Origin: Bacteroidales bacterium
GTDB taxonomy: Bacteria > Bacteroidota > Bacteroidia > Bacteroidales > P3
Assembly: GCA_031263015.1 (NCBI GenBank)
Contig: JAISGN010000002.1
Span: 1 to 64,000, forward strand
Reading direction: 5' to 3'
Length of the DNA: 64,000 nucleotides
The translations under genes were made by a program, and so were the position numbers. Positions within the stretch are counted from its first letter, which is position 1. Every line of letters begins with the position of its first letter. The notes below the pieces were generated by a model. The model had not been told where the DNA came from and did not search any database. It saw nothing but the letters and a program-made list of their open reading frames with translations. Positions 8,897-16,102 of the stretch are shown piece after piece.

Positions 8897-8907
8897 GGAG
8901 ACAGATT

Positions 8908-10137
8908 ATGAAACGATTTATAATAATGCTAAGCGTCATATCGCTTAATCTGACAGCATTTTCACAAAGCGATACTGTTGCATTGACTCCGGCAAACGAC
9001 CCTCATTGGGAACTGAAATGGGAAGAAAACTTTGACAGACCGGGCAAAACCGCTGCCGAATGGAATACCAATTATAATAGTTGGAAAAAGTATAATTATT
9101 TTGATCATTTTGGAGAGCCACAACTTCTTATGGATACTAATGCTTTTGTGGAAAACGGAGTATTAGTCTTCAAAATAGAGAAAGATTCTTGTCAATGCCC
9201 ACCTACATACTATGATACTACTATAGATGGTATTATAAATTATACATTATATTGGAAATGTAGGAGGCAATGGACGGACTCTAATTATTATTATAAATAT
9301 ACAATAGGGGGTATTGAAACACAGCTTTCTGCAGCAGTTAAATACGGACGATTTGGCTACATAGAAGCAAAAATTAAATACCCTTTTGACGAAGCCTTTT
9401 GGCATGCTTTCTGGACAAATCGTATGGAATCGTACGACACTAATCGTTACACCAATGAAGCAGAAATAGATATTTTAGAGTTGGTAGGATCACATTACGA
9501 ATATTCTCCCACTATCAGCGGTAATAGTTATGTAACAAATAATATTTGGCGATGTTATGATACCAATAATATCCATGACTATTTTACGCCGACATATATC
9601 CCTTCATTTTCATGGAATGAATGGCATAAGTATGCTGTTGAATGGAATCCCAAAACAATGATTTTCTATGTAGATGATAAACCAGTAAACATTATTAAAT
9701 ATCATGGTATAATTGATACGGTAAAGATAATACTTGGAGCAGGAATCAACCAAGAGTGGGAGAAAATACCTGCCTTAGCCGCATCATTAGATTCATTAAC
9801 TTTTCCTCAGCGAGCGGAAGTAGATTATGTCAGAGTTTATAAATTAAAGAAAAACTGCGAAGAAATATTTGAAGAATGCGGGTATGATTTTTCTAATTAC
9901 GACAATACCGTAAAACAGAAAATCATTATAGGTGATGGCGTCTGCTCCACTACTATTAGCAACAATATTATTTTGAGAGCAACCGAGAGTGTTGAAATAA
10001 ATGAAAATTTTGAACTCCAGGAAGGAAAAGAATTGTACATAGAAGTAGATAATGATGATTGTGATATTAATATTCCTCCTTATTTATTGGAGCAATACGA
10101 GTCCTGTCCTCAACAAATTATTAATCCCAATAATTAA
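8908..10137 (+). CDS. secreted glycoside hydrolase family 16 protein
   Basis: The 409-residue protein has a signal peptide (ending near AFSQ) and a GH16 jelly-roll domain (about 28-310). The catalytic motif is intact: EAEIDILELVG contains the E-x-D-x-x-E core, with the first Glu as expected nucleophile and the last as acid/base. Other family marks are GRFGYIEAKIKYPFD, SWNEWHKYAVEWNP and VDYVRVYKLK. GH16 enzymes cleave beta-glucans or galactans; the substrate cannot be assigned. The C-terminal about 90 residues (IIIGDGVCSTTISNNIILRA) look like a beta-stack domain seen in exported Bacteroidetes proteins, without a classic T9SS tail. An AAGGAG Shine-Dalgarno sequence precedes the start. Confidence 0.88.
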   Translation: MKRFIIMLSVISLNLTAFSQSDTVALTPANDPHWELKWEENFDRPGKTAAEWNTNYNSWKKYNYFDHFGEPQLLMDTNAFVENGVLVFKIEKDSCQCPPTYYDTTIDGIINYTLYWKCRRQWTDSNYYYKYTIGGIETQLSAAVKYGRFGYIEAKIKYPFDEAFWHAFWTNRMESYDTNRYTNEAEIDILELVGSHYEYSPTISGNSYVTNNIWRCYDTNNIHDYFTPTYIPSFSWNEWHKYAVEWNPKTMIFYVDDKPVNIIKYHGIIDTVKIILGAGINQEWEKIPALAASLDSLTFPQRAEVDYVRVYKLKKNCEEIFEECGYDFSNYDNTVKQKIIIGDGVCSTTISNNIILRATESVEINENFELQEGKELYIEVDNDDCDINIPPYLLEQYESCPQQIINPNN

Positions 10138-10142
10138 AAGTT

Positions 10143-11306
10143 ATGAAAAAGATATTTTTATTTACTGTAATAATATGCAGTATGTGTAGTGCAAATGCTC
10201 AGGACTTCTATGCCATAAATAATAATGGAGATACTCTTTACTATCAAATAGTAAACGATTCCTCTGTATATATAATTGATAAATATGATAATGATGATTG
10301 GGGAAATTTTTCCGAATATAAAGATAAACTTACAGGTCATTTAACTATTCCTGACTCTGTAAGCAATGATTCTATAAACTATTATAAGGTTACCGGTATT
10401 GATCCATTTACATTCCAATTTTGCGCAAATTTAACATCTGTTACTATTCCTAAGTCTGTTACTATTATAGGAAAATTCGCATTTTCACACACAGGATTAG
10501 ACTCTTTAACTATTCATGAAAATATTTCACATATAGGTACCGGTGCTTTTTTTAGTTGTAGTAAGTTAGCCACATTAAATTTTAATGCTGTTAATGCCGT
10601 ATGTGATACATTTCATGCCCTACCCGGTGTACCTGGTGGACCTGCACCACGTCTTTGTCTACCTATATTCGCTGGTTGTTGGTTATTACAAAATGTTTAT
10701 ATAGGCAATAATGTAATGAAAATCCCTGCAAATGCTTTTTATAAATGTGATGGATTAAATCAAATTACAATACCTGATAATATTGATAGCATAGGACAAA
10801 ATGCTTTCAAGTCATGTAGTCGGTTGGTATATGTTTCGCTTGGCAGTGGAATAAAACACATTGATAAAGATGCTTTTATTAACACTTCTGTCATGAGTAT
10901 GATTTGCAATGCGGCTGTCCCTCCAACCCTTAACACTATTGTTTTTGATTCAAATACCCTGCAAAATGCTTATGTTATTATCCCATGCGATACAAGGAAC
11001 GCTTATCAAAGTACGGAAGGCTGGAATGCTTTCAAAAATTTGATAGACCCTTGTGTTGATTTGGCAGAAGTTGAGAAAGATAGTTTCAATCTTTATCCCA
11101 ATCCTGCAACAACAGAATTAAACATAAACAATTCTCAAATCATTAACACAATAGAAATCTTTAATTTGCTCGGTCAAAGAGTTTATGCTTCACATATCGG
11201 CAATAACACTGCCCAAATAAATACCGCTAACTTCAAAGCAGGCAACTATATTATCAAAATCTCAACAGACAACAGTATTAGCACAAAAAAATTCATTGTA
11301 AAGTAG
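10143..11306 (+). CDS. BspA-type leucine-rich-repeat surface protein with T9SS tail
   Basis: The 387-residue protein has a signal peptide (ending at SANAQ). Several BspA-like LRR_5 repeats of about 23 residues follow, for example LTSVTIPKSVTIIGKFAF, LDSLTIHENISHIGTGAF and LNQITIPDNIDSIGQNAF. A Pro/Gly-rich insertion near residue 155-170 interrupts them. The tail is a T9SS sorting domain (FNLYPNPATTELNI and KAGNYIIKIS ... KKFIVK). It begins 5 nt after the GH16 gene, so the two are probably co-transcribed and co-secreted. BspA-like proteins often bind host or matrix components; a binding role here is inferred. Confidence 0.85.
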   Translation: MKKIFLFTVIICSMCSANAQDFYAINNNGDTLYYQIVNDSSVYIIDKYDNDDWGNFSEYKDKLTGHLTIPDSVSNDSINYYKVTGIDPFTFQFCANLTSVTIPKSVTIIGKFAFSHTGLDSLTIHENISHIGTGAFFSCSKLATLNFNAVNAVCDTFHALPGVPGGPAPRLCLPIFAGCWLLQNVYIGNNVMKIPANAFYKCDGLNQITIPDNIDSIGQNAFKSCSRLVYVSLGSGIKHIDKDAFINTSVMSMICNAAVPPTLNTIVFDSNTLQNAYVIIPCDTRNAYQSTEGWNAFKNLIDPCVDLAEVEKDSFNLYPNPATTELNINNSQIINTIEIFNLLGQRVYASHIGNNTAQINTANFKAGNYIIKISTDNSISTKKFIVK

Positions 11307-11338
11307 AATTAATAAAAGTTTAATATAATTCCGACACC

Positions 11339-12835
11339 ATGCGATTAACTTTCCATTATATGAATGCAATTATCAAGCAATACTATTATTATTTTGTTGC
11401 GGCACTCATTGTTGTTGTGTCGTTTTTGCTTTATTCTTCCAACTTTTATCCGTCTTTGAATTCCGATGATGCCTTAAATATTCTGATGGCTCACTATTAT
11501 GATTTTCCTAATGAAATATATTATTGGCATCAAAACAGAGGTGGAGGTATTATTCCTTTGATTGCTCAGATTTTTATACAACTTTTCGGTTGCAAAGCAA
11601 TAACTGCCGTATCTGTTTCCAACTATCTGATGCTTATTCTGGGCTATTGTGGTTTTGCGAGCCTGTTTAAGAAAAATAATATCAAGATTCTGTTCGCTGT
11701 TATCTGGTTTCTGCCTTTTCAACGCTTCGTTGATATAACCCGTTTCTATGTCGGGATGGAATATTGCATTATAGGAATTGCCGTTTGGCTAATAAATCTG
11801 TTATATAAAGCCAAATGGCGTTCAACCAAATGGCATTTGCTTTTCATATCCGTTATTCTCATTTTGACGATAGCCGTTTGGGTGCTGGATACCGCTGCTT
11901 TCAGTATAGCCATATTAATTGTTACGCTATGGATTTACAGCCGTAAATTGCGGATTAAACCTGCGGTTATGATTTATGTTGCTGTCGGCATTGCGTTTTG
12001 CTGGTTTGCCATACATTTTGCAAAGAGTTTCACCAGCGTAACCTGCGAACATTGCACACAAATCAATAATTTAAGTGATGTTGTTAAGGCTATTGATATT
12101 TTGATTGCGAAGTATAAGGATGTATTGCTGTTTCGCACCAATGAAATAATGGTTAGTAGTTATTTCTGGGCTGTTTGTGCGTTTTTGATTGCTTTTGCCG
12201 TTTTTCTTTCTCGCAAATCACGCCTGCAAATCATTATAAGAGAAAAATGGATTACCTTTTTCATTCTTGATTTTCTTGCTTTTTTCGGCATATATCTTCT
12301 CTCTCATCATGTATTGTTAAATGATATGGGACGCTGGTACTATGTTGCCAACTATATATCTCTGTCCATTGCGATACTGCTTATTATTGACCGGCTGCAA
12401 GATGATAAGAAAATACGCTTCTTTCGCTATGCGGTTTGGATTATTGCTTTAATTGGTGCGATAAGCCCTTATTATACGCTCAAAGTCTCATATCAACAAC
12501 CTTGGAAGCCAAAAGCGGAAGTTGTTAGCGAACTTCAGCAGTTAGGCAACATAGGAATAATTGCCGAATATTGGAATGCGTACATTGTTTCCATAGAAAA
12601 TCCGGAGCAAGTCAAATCCACTCCTCATCAAGACGATTGGGAATGGAGGCGAAACAAGGATTTGGTAAAGCAGACTATGGAACGAGACAATATTTACGTC
12701 ATTAAAGATATGTGGCTTAAAACTTTTCCCGATACATTACATCAATTTGGTTACACATTGCTTAAAGACGGCAATCAATTTCGTCTTGCCGACAGTTGGC
12801 TTTGCAAATACCGCAAAATATCAAACACAAAATAA
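11339..12835 (+). CDS. polytopic membrane protein, possibly GT-C-type glycosyltransferase
   Basis: The 498-residue protein has about ten hydrophobic helices. The first periplasmic loop contains NSDDALN, an acidic pair placed as in GT-C glycosyltransferases, and the C-terminal about 90 residues are soluble. No family signature is certain, so the glycosyltransferase idea is weak. Start choice is open between ATG at 11339 and an in-frame ATG at 11360. It follows the LRR gene by 32 nt. Its stop codon lies about 20 nt before the edge of 42-bp array 2, so this gene sits at a probable rearrangement boundary. Confidence 0.65.
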   Translation: MRLTFHYMNAIIKQYYYYFVAALIVVVSFLLYSSNFYPSLNSDDALNILMAHYYDFPNEIYYWHQNRGGGIIPLIAQIFIQLFGCKAITAVSVSNYLMLILGYCGFASLFKKNNIKILFAVIWFLPFQRFVDITRFYVGMEYCIIGIAVWLINLLYKAKWRSTKWHLLFISVILILTIAVWVLDTAAFSIAILIVTLWIYSRKLRIKPAVMIYVAVGIAFCWFAIHFAKSFTSVTCEHCTQINNLSDVVKAIDILIAKYKDVLLFRTNEIMVSSYFWAVCAFLIAFAVFLSRKSRLQIIIREKWITFFILDFLAFFGIYLLSHHVLLNDMGRWYYVANYISLSIAILLIIDRLQDDKKIRFFRYAVWIIALIGAISPYYTLKVSYQQPWKPKAEVVSELQQLGNIGIIAEYWNAYIVSIENPEQVKSTPHQDDWEWRRNKDLVKQTMERDNIYVIKDMWLKTFPDTLHQFGYTLLKDGNQFRLADSWLCKYRKISNTK

Positions 12836-12854
12836 TATCTAACAGGCTTACAAG

Positions 12855-13207
12855 AGTTACACGAAAGTCTCAAATCACCTGTGGGAAGGTTTCGGGTGTC
12901 TTACATTGTAGCAAAATAGGTTGTGTGAAGACAATGTATGGCATACATTGTAGCAAAAGAGGTTGTGTGAAGACAATGTATGGCATACATTGTAGCAAAA
13001 TAGGTTGTGTGAAGACAATGTATGGCATACATTGTAGCAAAATAGGTCGTGGGGAAAGAATGTATGACGTACATTGTAGCAAAATAGGTTGTGGGAAGAC
13101 AATGTACGGCATACATTGTAGCAAAATAGGTTGTGGGAAGACAATGTATGACGTACATTGTAGCAAAATAGGTTGTGGGAAGACAATGTATGGCATACAT
13201 TGTAGTC
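12855..13207. repeat. 42-bp palindromic tandem array 2 (about 8 units)
   Basis: This is the same family as array 1, in opposite orientation. Most units carry a perfect core A, ACAATGTATG-G-CATACATTGT, joined by a linker of the form AGCAAAATAGGTTGTGKGAAG. The left edge has one core-B unit and the hybrid unit CTTCGGGTGTCTTACATTG, the counterpart of the hybrid in array 1. Unlike arrays 1 and 3 its distal edge has no RHS-like remnant and meets the 3' end of the membrane-protein gene. Confidence 0.9.
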
Positions 13208-13290
13208 AAATCACAATATTACGTTATTCTTTTTATGGTCCCGGAGCCCTATATTTGTTATTTTTTCTTATTCTATAAATATACACTTTG
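13196..13290 (-). repeat. 95-bp inverted repeat, right copy
   Basis: This is the inverted partner of 1317-1411. It spans the last unit of array 2 and the 3' end of the immunity paralogue, with one mismatch found by eye. Together with the flanking arrays and paralogous genes, the full inverted homology covers about 0.85-1 kb per arm with lower identity. Confidence 0.85.
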
Positions 13291-13709
13291 TTAGTTATTG
13301 CTGTGTCAAAAGTCGGAATTAGAGGAGTTTGCTTATCAAAATATAAACCGTCTTTTGTTTTAGTAAGATAAGGCGAATGTCTTAACTCTTTTAATTGTTT
13401 TTGATAAGTTATGATATAATCGTATTTATCAAAATTAAGTTCTTTACTAAGATTTTGAATAAAAATGGAGTCATAACCGACTAATCCTTCTTGAAGTTGT
13501 CTCTGATAAAAAGTAGATAACCAAAATACTAAGCAATTTTCGTTACTGACATAATGAAAGCCAATAAATGATGTCATGTCGAAATTTTCATTTAATTTAG
13601 GAATTTCTTTAACGGATTCAAATGAAATTTTGCGAGGATACAAATAATACAAACATAACAAGCCCAAAGTAAAGCATACAATTATTAGTATTATCACTTT
13701 ATTTTTCAT
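13233..13709 (-). CDS. orphan immunity-like membrane-anchored protein (paralogue of 895-1374)
   Basis: The 158-residue product aligns end to end with the immunity candidate at 895-1374: MKNKVIILIIVCFTLGLLC anchor, then LSKELNFDKYDYIITYQKQL, then the identical C-terminus. The middle (residues about 35-80) has diverged most. No RHS toxin gene stands next to it, so it is an orphan. It overlaps the upstream membrane-protein gene by 11 nt on the same strand. Orphan immunity genes commonly persist after loss or exchange of their toxin tip and protect against relatives; that role is inferred here. Confidence 0.65.
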   Translation of the reverse strand: MKNKVIILIIVCFTLGLLCLYYLYPRKISFESVKEIPKLNENFDMTSFIGFHYVSNENCLVFWLSTFYQRQLQEGLVGYDSIFIQNLSKELNFDKYDYIITYQKQLKELRHSPYLTKTKDGLYFDKQTPLIPTFDTAITNKVYIYRIRKNNKYRAPGP

Positions 13710-14403
13710 CTCTTATTATTATACCGGTTCTTAATGACATCAGGATATAGATAAAGTACAAACTTACTATTATAGAAACAAAATCACCATCCATAATGAA
13801 GAAAAATAGTATGAGAATATTTAGTAATAATAGCAAAGCAAATATAATTTCTACTATAATTTGCATAACATTATAATTACGAGTAAACAAAAATATGTTG
13901 GACGGACTCTTATAAAATCTCAGCGAAAGTATAATAAATATATTCAATGGAATAAGAAGTATAATAATTCCTATGGTTTGATACATTATTGGTATGCCTA
14001 TGCTGTCTGCTTCAAGAGGATAGTCGCCTCTAATACCTCTGTATATATAATACAACAAAGCACCCGGAATCATTAAAAGCCATGCTATATTGGCACTAAT
14101 AAAAAGAGATAACTTACTTGGACCTTTTATGTTTTGAAAATCTTTCCATATTTTTATTCTATAAATATATAGATACACAAGGATTGACAACGAAAAAACT
14201 ATCAAACCACTTCCCATATCCAGCATCCAATTTGGATTATATTCTTGCCGTATCATATTGCATTGAGAGGTTACAAATGATATTATAATCATCAATATTG
14301 CCAATACAAGTAAAGATATAAATATTCTTCTTGGCTTGCAAGCAATGTGTATATATTGCTTCATAGTATTTTTATTTGGATTTAACATAAGTTTCTTTTT
14401 CAT
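13699..14403 (-). CDS. polytopic membrane protein in the RHS cassette region
   Basis: The protein has about six hydrophobic segments (for example IFISLLVLAILMIIISFVTS and IIVEIIFALLLLLNILIL) and no recognised family. The frame is open to 14439. I prefer ATG 14403 because it overlaps the TGA of the upstream YD-repeat remnant as ATGA, an arrangement expected for a toxin-immunity pair. That gives 234 residues. It may be the immunity gene of a lost RHS tip; this is inference from position. Its stop overlaps the next gene. Confidence 0.55.
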   Translation of the reverse strand: MKKKLMLNPNKNTMKQYIHIACKPRRIFISLLVLAILMIIISFVTSQCNMIRQEYNPNWMLDMGSGLIVFSLSILVYLYIYRIKIWKDFQNIKGPSKLSLFISANIAWLLMIPGALLYYIYRGIRGDYPLEADSIGIPIMYQTIGIIILLIPLNIFIILSLRFYKSPSNIFLFTRNYNVMQIIVEIIFALLLLLNILILFFFIMDGDFVSIIVSLYFIYILMSLRTGIIIRDEK

Positions 14404-14553
14404 ATCTCTCGGGTATTGATATTCGGATTTATCATACAATAAGCCACATCATACGTATAACTATTATTAAAATTGTCCATAGTATTACCTTTGATTGTTA
14501 ATGTATTACCAACGTTGTCATAAGTATAATTATTGTTTGTGTATATCAAATAA
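14400..14553 (-). pseudogene. RHS YD-repeat remnant
   Basis: On the minus strand a frame reads NNNYTYDNVGNTLTIKGN and later NNSYTYDVAYC, then stops at 14402-14400. YTYDNVGNTL is a clear YD repeat (YxYDxxGN). Compared with the remnant near 15470, one extra A shifts the frame at its upstream edge, so the reading is broken. It begins directly at the end of 42-bp array 3. Confidence 0.65.
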
Positions 14554-14567
14554 ATTTCACTCATTGT

Positions 14568-14838
14568 TGTCAAATCACTTGTGGGAAGGCTTCATGTGTT
14601 ACACGAAGGTTTCAAATCATTTGTGGGAAGACTTCATGTGTTACACAAAGGTTTCAAATCATTTGTGGGAAGACTTCATGTGTTACACGAAGGTCTCAAA
14701 TTACCTGTGGGAAGACTTCGTGTGTTACACGAAGGTCTCAAATAACTTGTGGGAAGTCTTCGGGTGGCTTACATTGTCGTCAAATCAGTTGTGTGAAAAG
14801 AATATATGGCATACATTGTAGCAAAATAAGTTGTGCAA
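14568..14838. repeat. 42-bp palindromic tandem array 3 (about 6 units)
   Basis: The units are mostly core B (CTTCATGTGTTACACGAAG type) with the linker AAATCAYTTGTGGGAAG. The right end switches through the hybrid CTTCGGGTGGCTTACATTG to a core-A unit (ATATATGGCATACATTGTAGC). The order B, hybrid, A is the same as at the left edge of array 2. Its left side abuts the RHS remnant; its right side abuts a 21-bp-family repeat. Confidence 0.88.
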
Positions 14839-14841
14839 CAA

Positions 14842-14902
14842 CAAAGGCTGTTCCATTTTTACCAAACACTATTTAGTGCAAATAAAACAGCCGTTTATTT
14901 TT
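14842..14902. repeat. dispersed 21-bp repeat cluster next to array 3
   Basis: The words AAAGGCTGTTCC, ACCAAACACTATTT and AAATAAAACAGCCG are variants of the intergenic 21-bp family. Opposed AAGGCTGTT and AACAGCC words may form a hairpin and could terminate the minus-strand gene that ends at 14902. Confidence 0.6.
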
Positions 14903-15411
14903 CAGCTAGAGTACCGCATTCCATTCTTTTTTTTATTATGTGGTATTTCCCATATATTTCCCCAATTATAACAAGCTTTGCATTTTTCACATGGATATAG
15001 ACTGTCAAAGACTTTACGTCCCTCATAGCCAGTGTATATTTTTTCTATCTTATAATTAGAAAGTTTCACATCAATATATTCCATTTTATAAGTCCAAATA
15101 ACAAGTGTTTTATTGTTGATAAATCGTAATTCAAAATATTGATTCCTTGAATCAATTCTTATATAGTCTTTCCTTCCTCTAAAAATATCAAAGCATTTAT
15201 AAGGATATAAGTAATAAACACCCTCTCCAAACTTTCCTTTCCAAATTGAGATACTAATATCATTATTGGCTGTATAATAATCTCGCTTTTCGTAAAAGTA
15301 AATAAACAAACCTATAAGTAATATATAGAATATGATTTTCTTGTATTTTTTAATTCTATTATTTTTCAAAAAATTATCATAATGCGATTCTATTTTGCCG
15401 CTGTTATTCAT
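14902..15411 (-). CDS. membrane-anchored orphan immunity-like protein
   Basis: From ATG 15411 the product is about 169 residues. A basic stretch KNNRIKKYKK precedes a hydrophobic anchor (IIFYILLIGLFIYFY), and the rest is a soluble domain with two CxxC-like pairs near the end (PCEKCKACYNWG). The frame continues upstream through an RHS-like remnant to a TTG at 15498, but that part reads as YD-repeat relic, so I chose the internal ATG. The architecture (anchor plus small domain, after an RHS remnant) matches the other immunity-like genes here. No family is recognised. Confidence 0.5.
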   Translation of the reverse strand: MNNSGKIESHYDNFLKNNRIKKYKKIIFYILLIGLFIYFYEKRDYYTANNDISISIWKGKFGEGVYYLYPYKCFDIFRGRKDYIRIDSRNQYFELRFINNKTLVIWTYKMEYIDVKLSNYKIEKIYTGYEGRKVFDSLYPCEKCKACYNWGNIWEIPHNKKKNGMRYSS

Positions 15412-15497
15412 GCCACTGACGGATATTGTTAATGTATTGCCAACGTTGTTATATGTATAATTATTGTTGTGTATCTTAAATAAGTTGTGGAAAGACA
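15412..15497 (-). pseudogene. RHS YD-like remnant preceded by a single array linker
   Basis: On the minus strand GTCTTTCCACAACTTATTT (a near copy of the 42-bp array linker) leads directly into the frame FKIHNNNYTYNNVGNTLTIS. This is the same remnant as at 14.5 kb, so an array-to-RHS junction is preserved even though only one unit of array remains. Confidence 0.6.
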
Positions 15498-15599
15498 AAA
15501 CTTATGGTTATGTGTAGGAAATTGATGATATTTATTCAATAAATTTGAAAAATCAGGCATTGGAGAATAGTTACTCTGATAGTATTTTGATGAGGGCAT
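15498..15599 (-). pseudogene. truncated coding fragment upstream of the single array linker
   Basis: A short minus-strand frame from ATG 15599 reads MPSSKYYQSNYSPMPDFSNL, then LNKYHQFPTHNHKF, and runs into the array linker. It may be the broken end of a lost toxin tip. The opening x-P-x-F-x-x-L-x-x-x-Y weakly recalls Tae4-type amidases, but the fragment is too short to assign. Confidence 0.25.
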
Positions 15600-15618
15600 A
15601 AAATAATTGAGGCAATAG

Positions 15619-15648
15619 TTGTTATCTGAAAAATAATACTTACCTTTG
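15619..15648 (+). promoter_or_regulatory. Bacteroides-type promoter of the hydrogenase operon
   Basis: TTG at 15619-15621 is followed after 19 nt by TACCTTTG at 15641-15648, about 40 nt before the first hydrogenase gene. It is a near-consensus promoter and the only one seen before the four genes. Confidence 0.75.
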
Positions 15649-15691
15649 CACCCGCAAATTAAATTTAATATAAACTTTATACATAAATAGT

Positions 15692-16087
15692 ATGACACAA
15701 ATTAAATCATTAGCAGATTTAAAAGCCTTAAAAAACAATATCCAAGAAAAAATGGATACAAGAGCAAAAGGCAATAAAGATGGTTTGGTGCAGGTCAAGG
15801 TTGCTATGGCTACTTGCGGAATTGCAGCAGGAGCAAAGCAAATTTTTGACTACTTTCTTAATGAATCTGAAAAGAGAGGCATTGATATTGTCTTAACCCA
15901 AACAGGTTGTATGGGCTATTGCCATGCAGAGCCTACGGTTGAAGTTACTCTTCCGAACAAAGAGCCTATTGTTTTCGGATATGTTGATACCAAAAAGGCA
16001 GACGAAATTATTGAAAAATACATTAAAAACGGCGAACTCGTAGAGGGTATCATTCCTGTTAATTACGAAACTGTTGCTAAAAACTAA
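15692..16087 (+). CDS. hndB: NADP-reducing/bifurcating hydrogenase subunit HndB-like ([2Fe-2S] thioredoxin fold)
   Basis: The 131-residue protein matches HndB of the Hnd hydrogenases. It has a helical N-terminus, then a thioredoxin-like ferredoxin fold with ATCGIAAGAK (Cys42) and TGCMGYC (Cys73, Cys77), and the HAEPTVEV strand after the last cysteine. The operon order B, C, D, A differs from the A-B-C-D order of Desulfovibrio. It is the first gene of the operon, 43 nt after the promoter. It probably passes electrons within the complex in the cytoplasm. Confidence 0.85.
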   Translation: MTQIKSLADLKALKNNIQEKMDTRAKGNKDGLVQVKVAMATCGIAAGAKQIFDYFLNESEKRGIDIVLTQTGCMGYCHAEPTVEVTLPNKEPIVFGYVDTKKADEIIEKYIKNGELVEGIIPVNYETVAKN

Positions 16088-16102
16088 AAAGGAGGGAAAA
16101 CA

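Noticed and set aside
12796-13278. 160-codon open frame across array 2
   Set aside because: It starts inside the preceding gene and consists of array translation (repeated 14-residue units). Open frames occur on both strands of every array because 42 is a multiple of three.
14495-14821. 108-codon open frame across array 3
   Set aside because: It is a translation of repeat units with no promoter or homology; the real coding relics here are on the minus strand.
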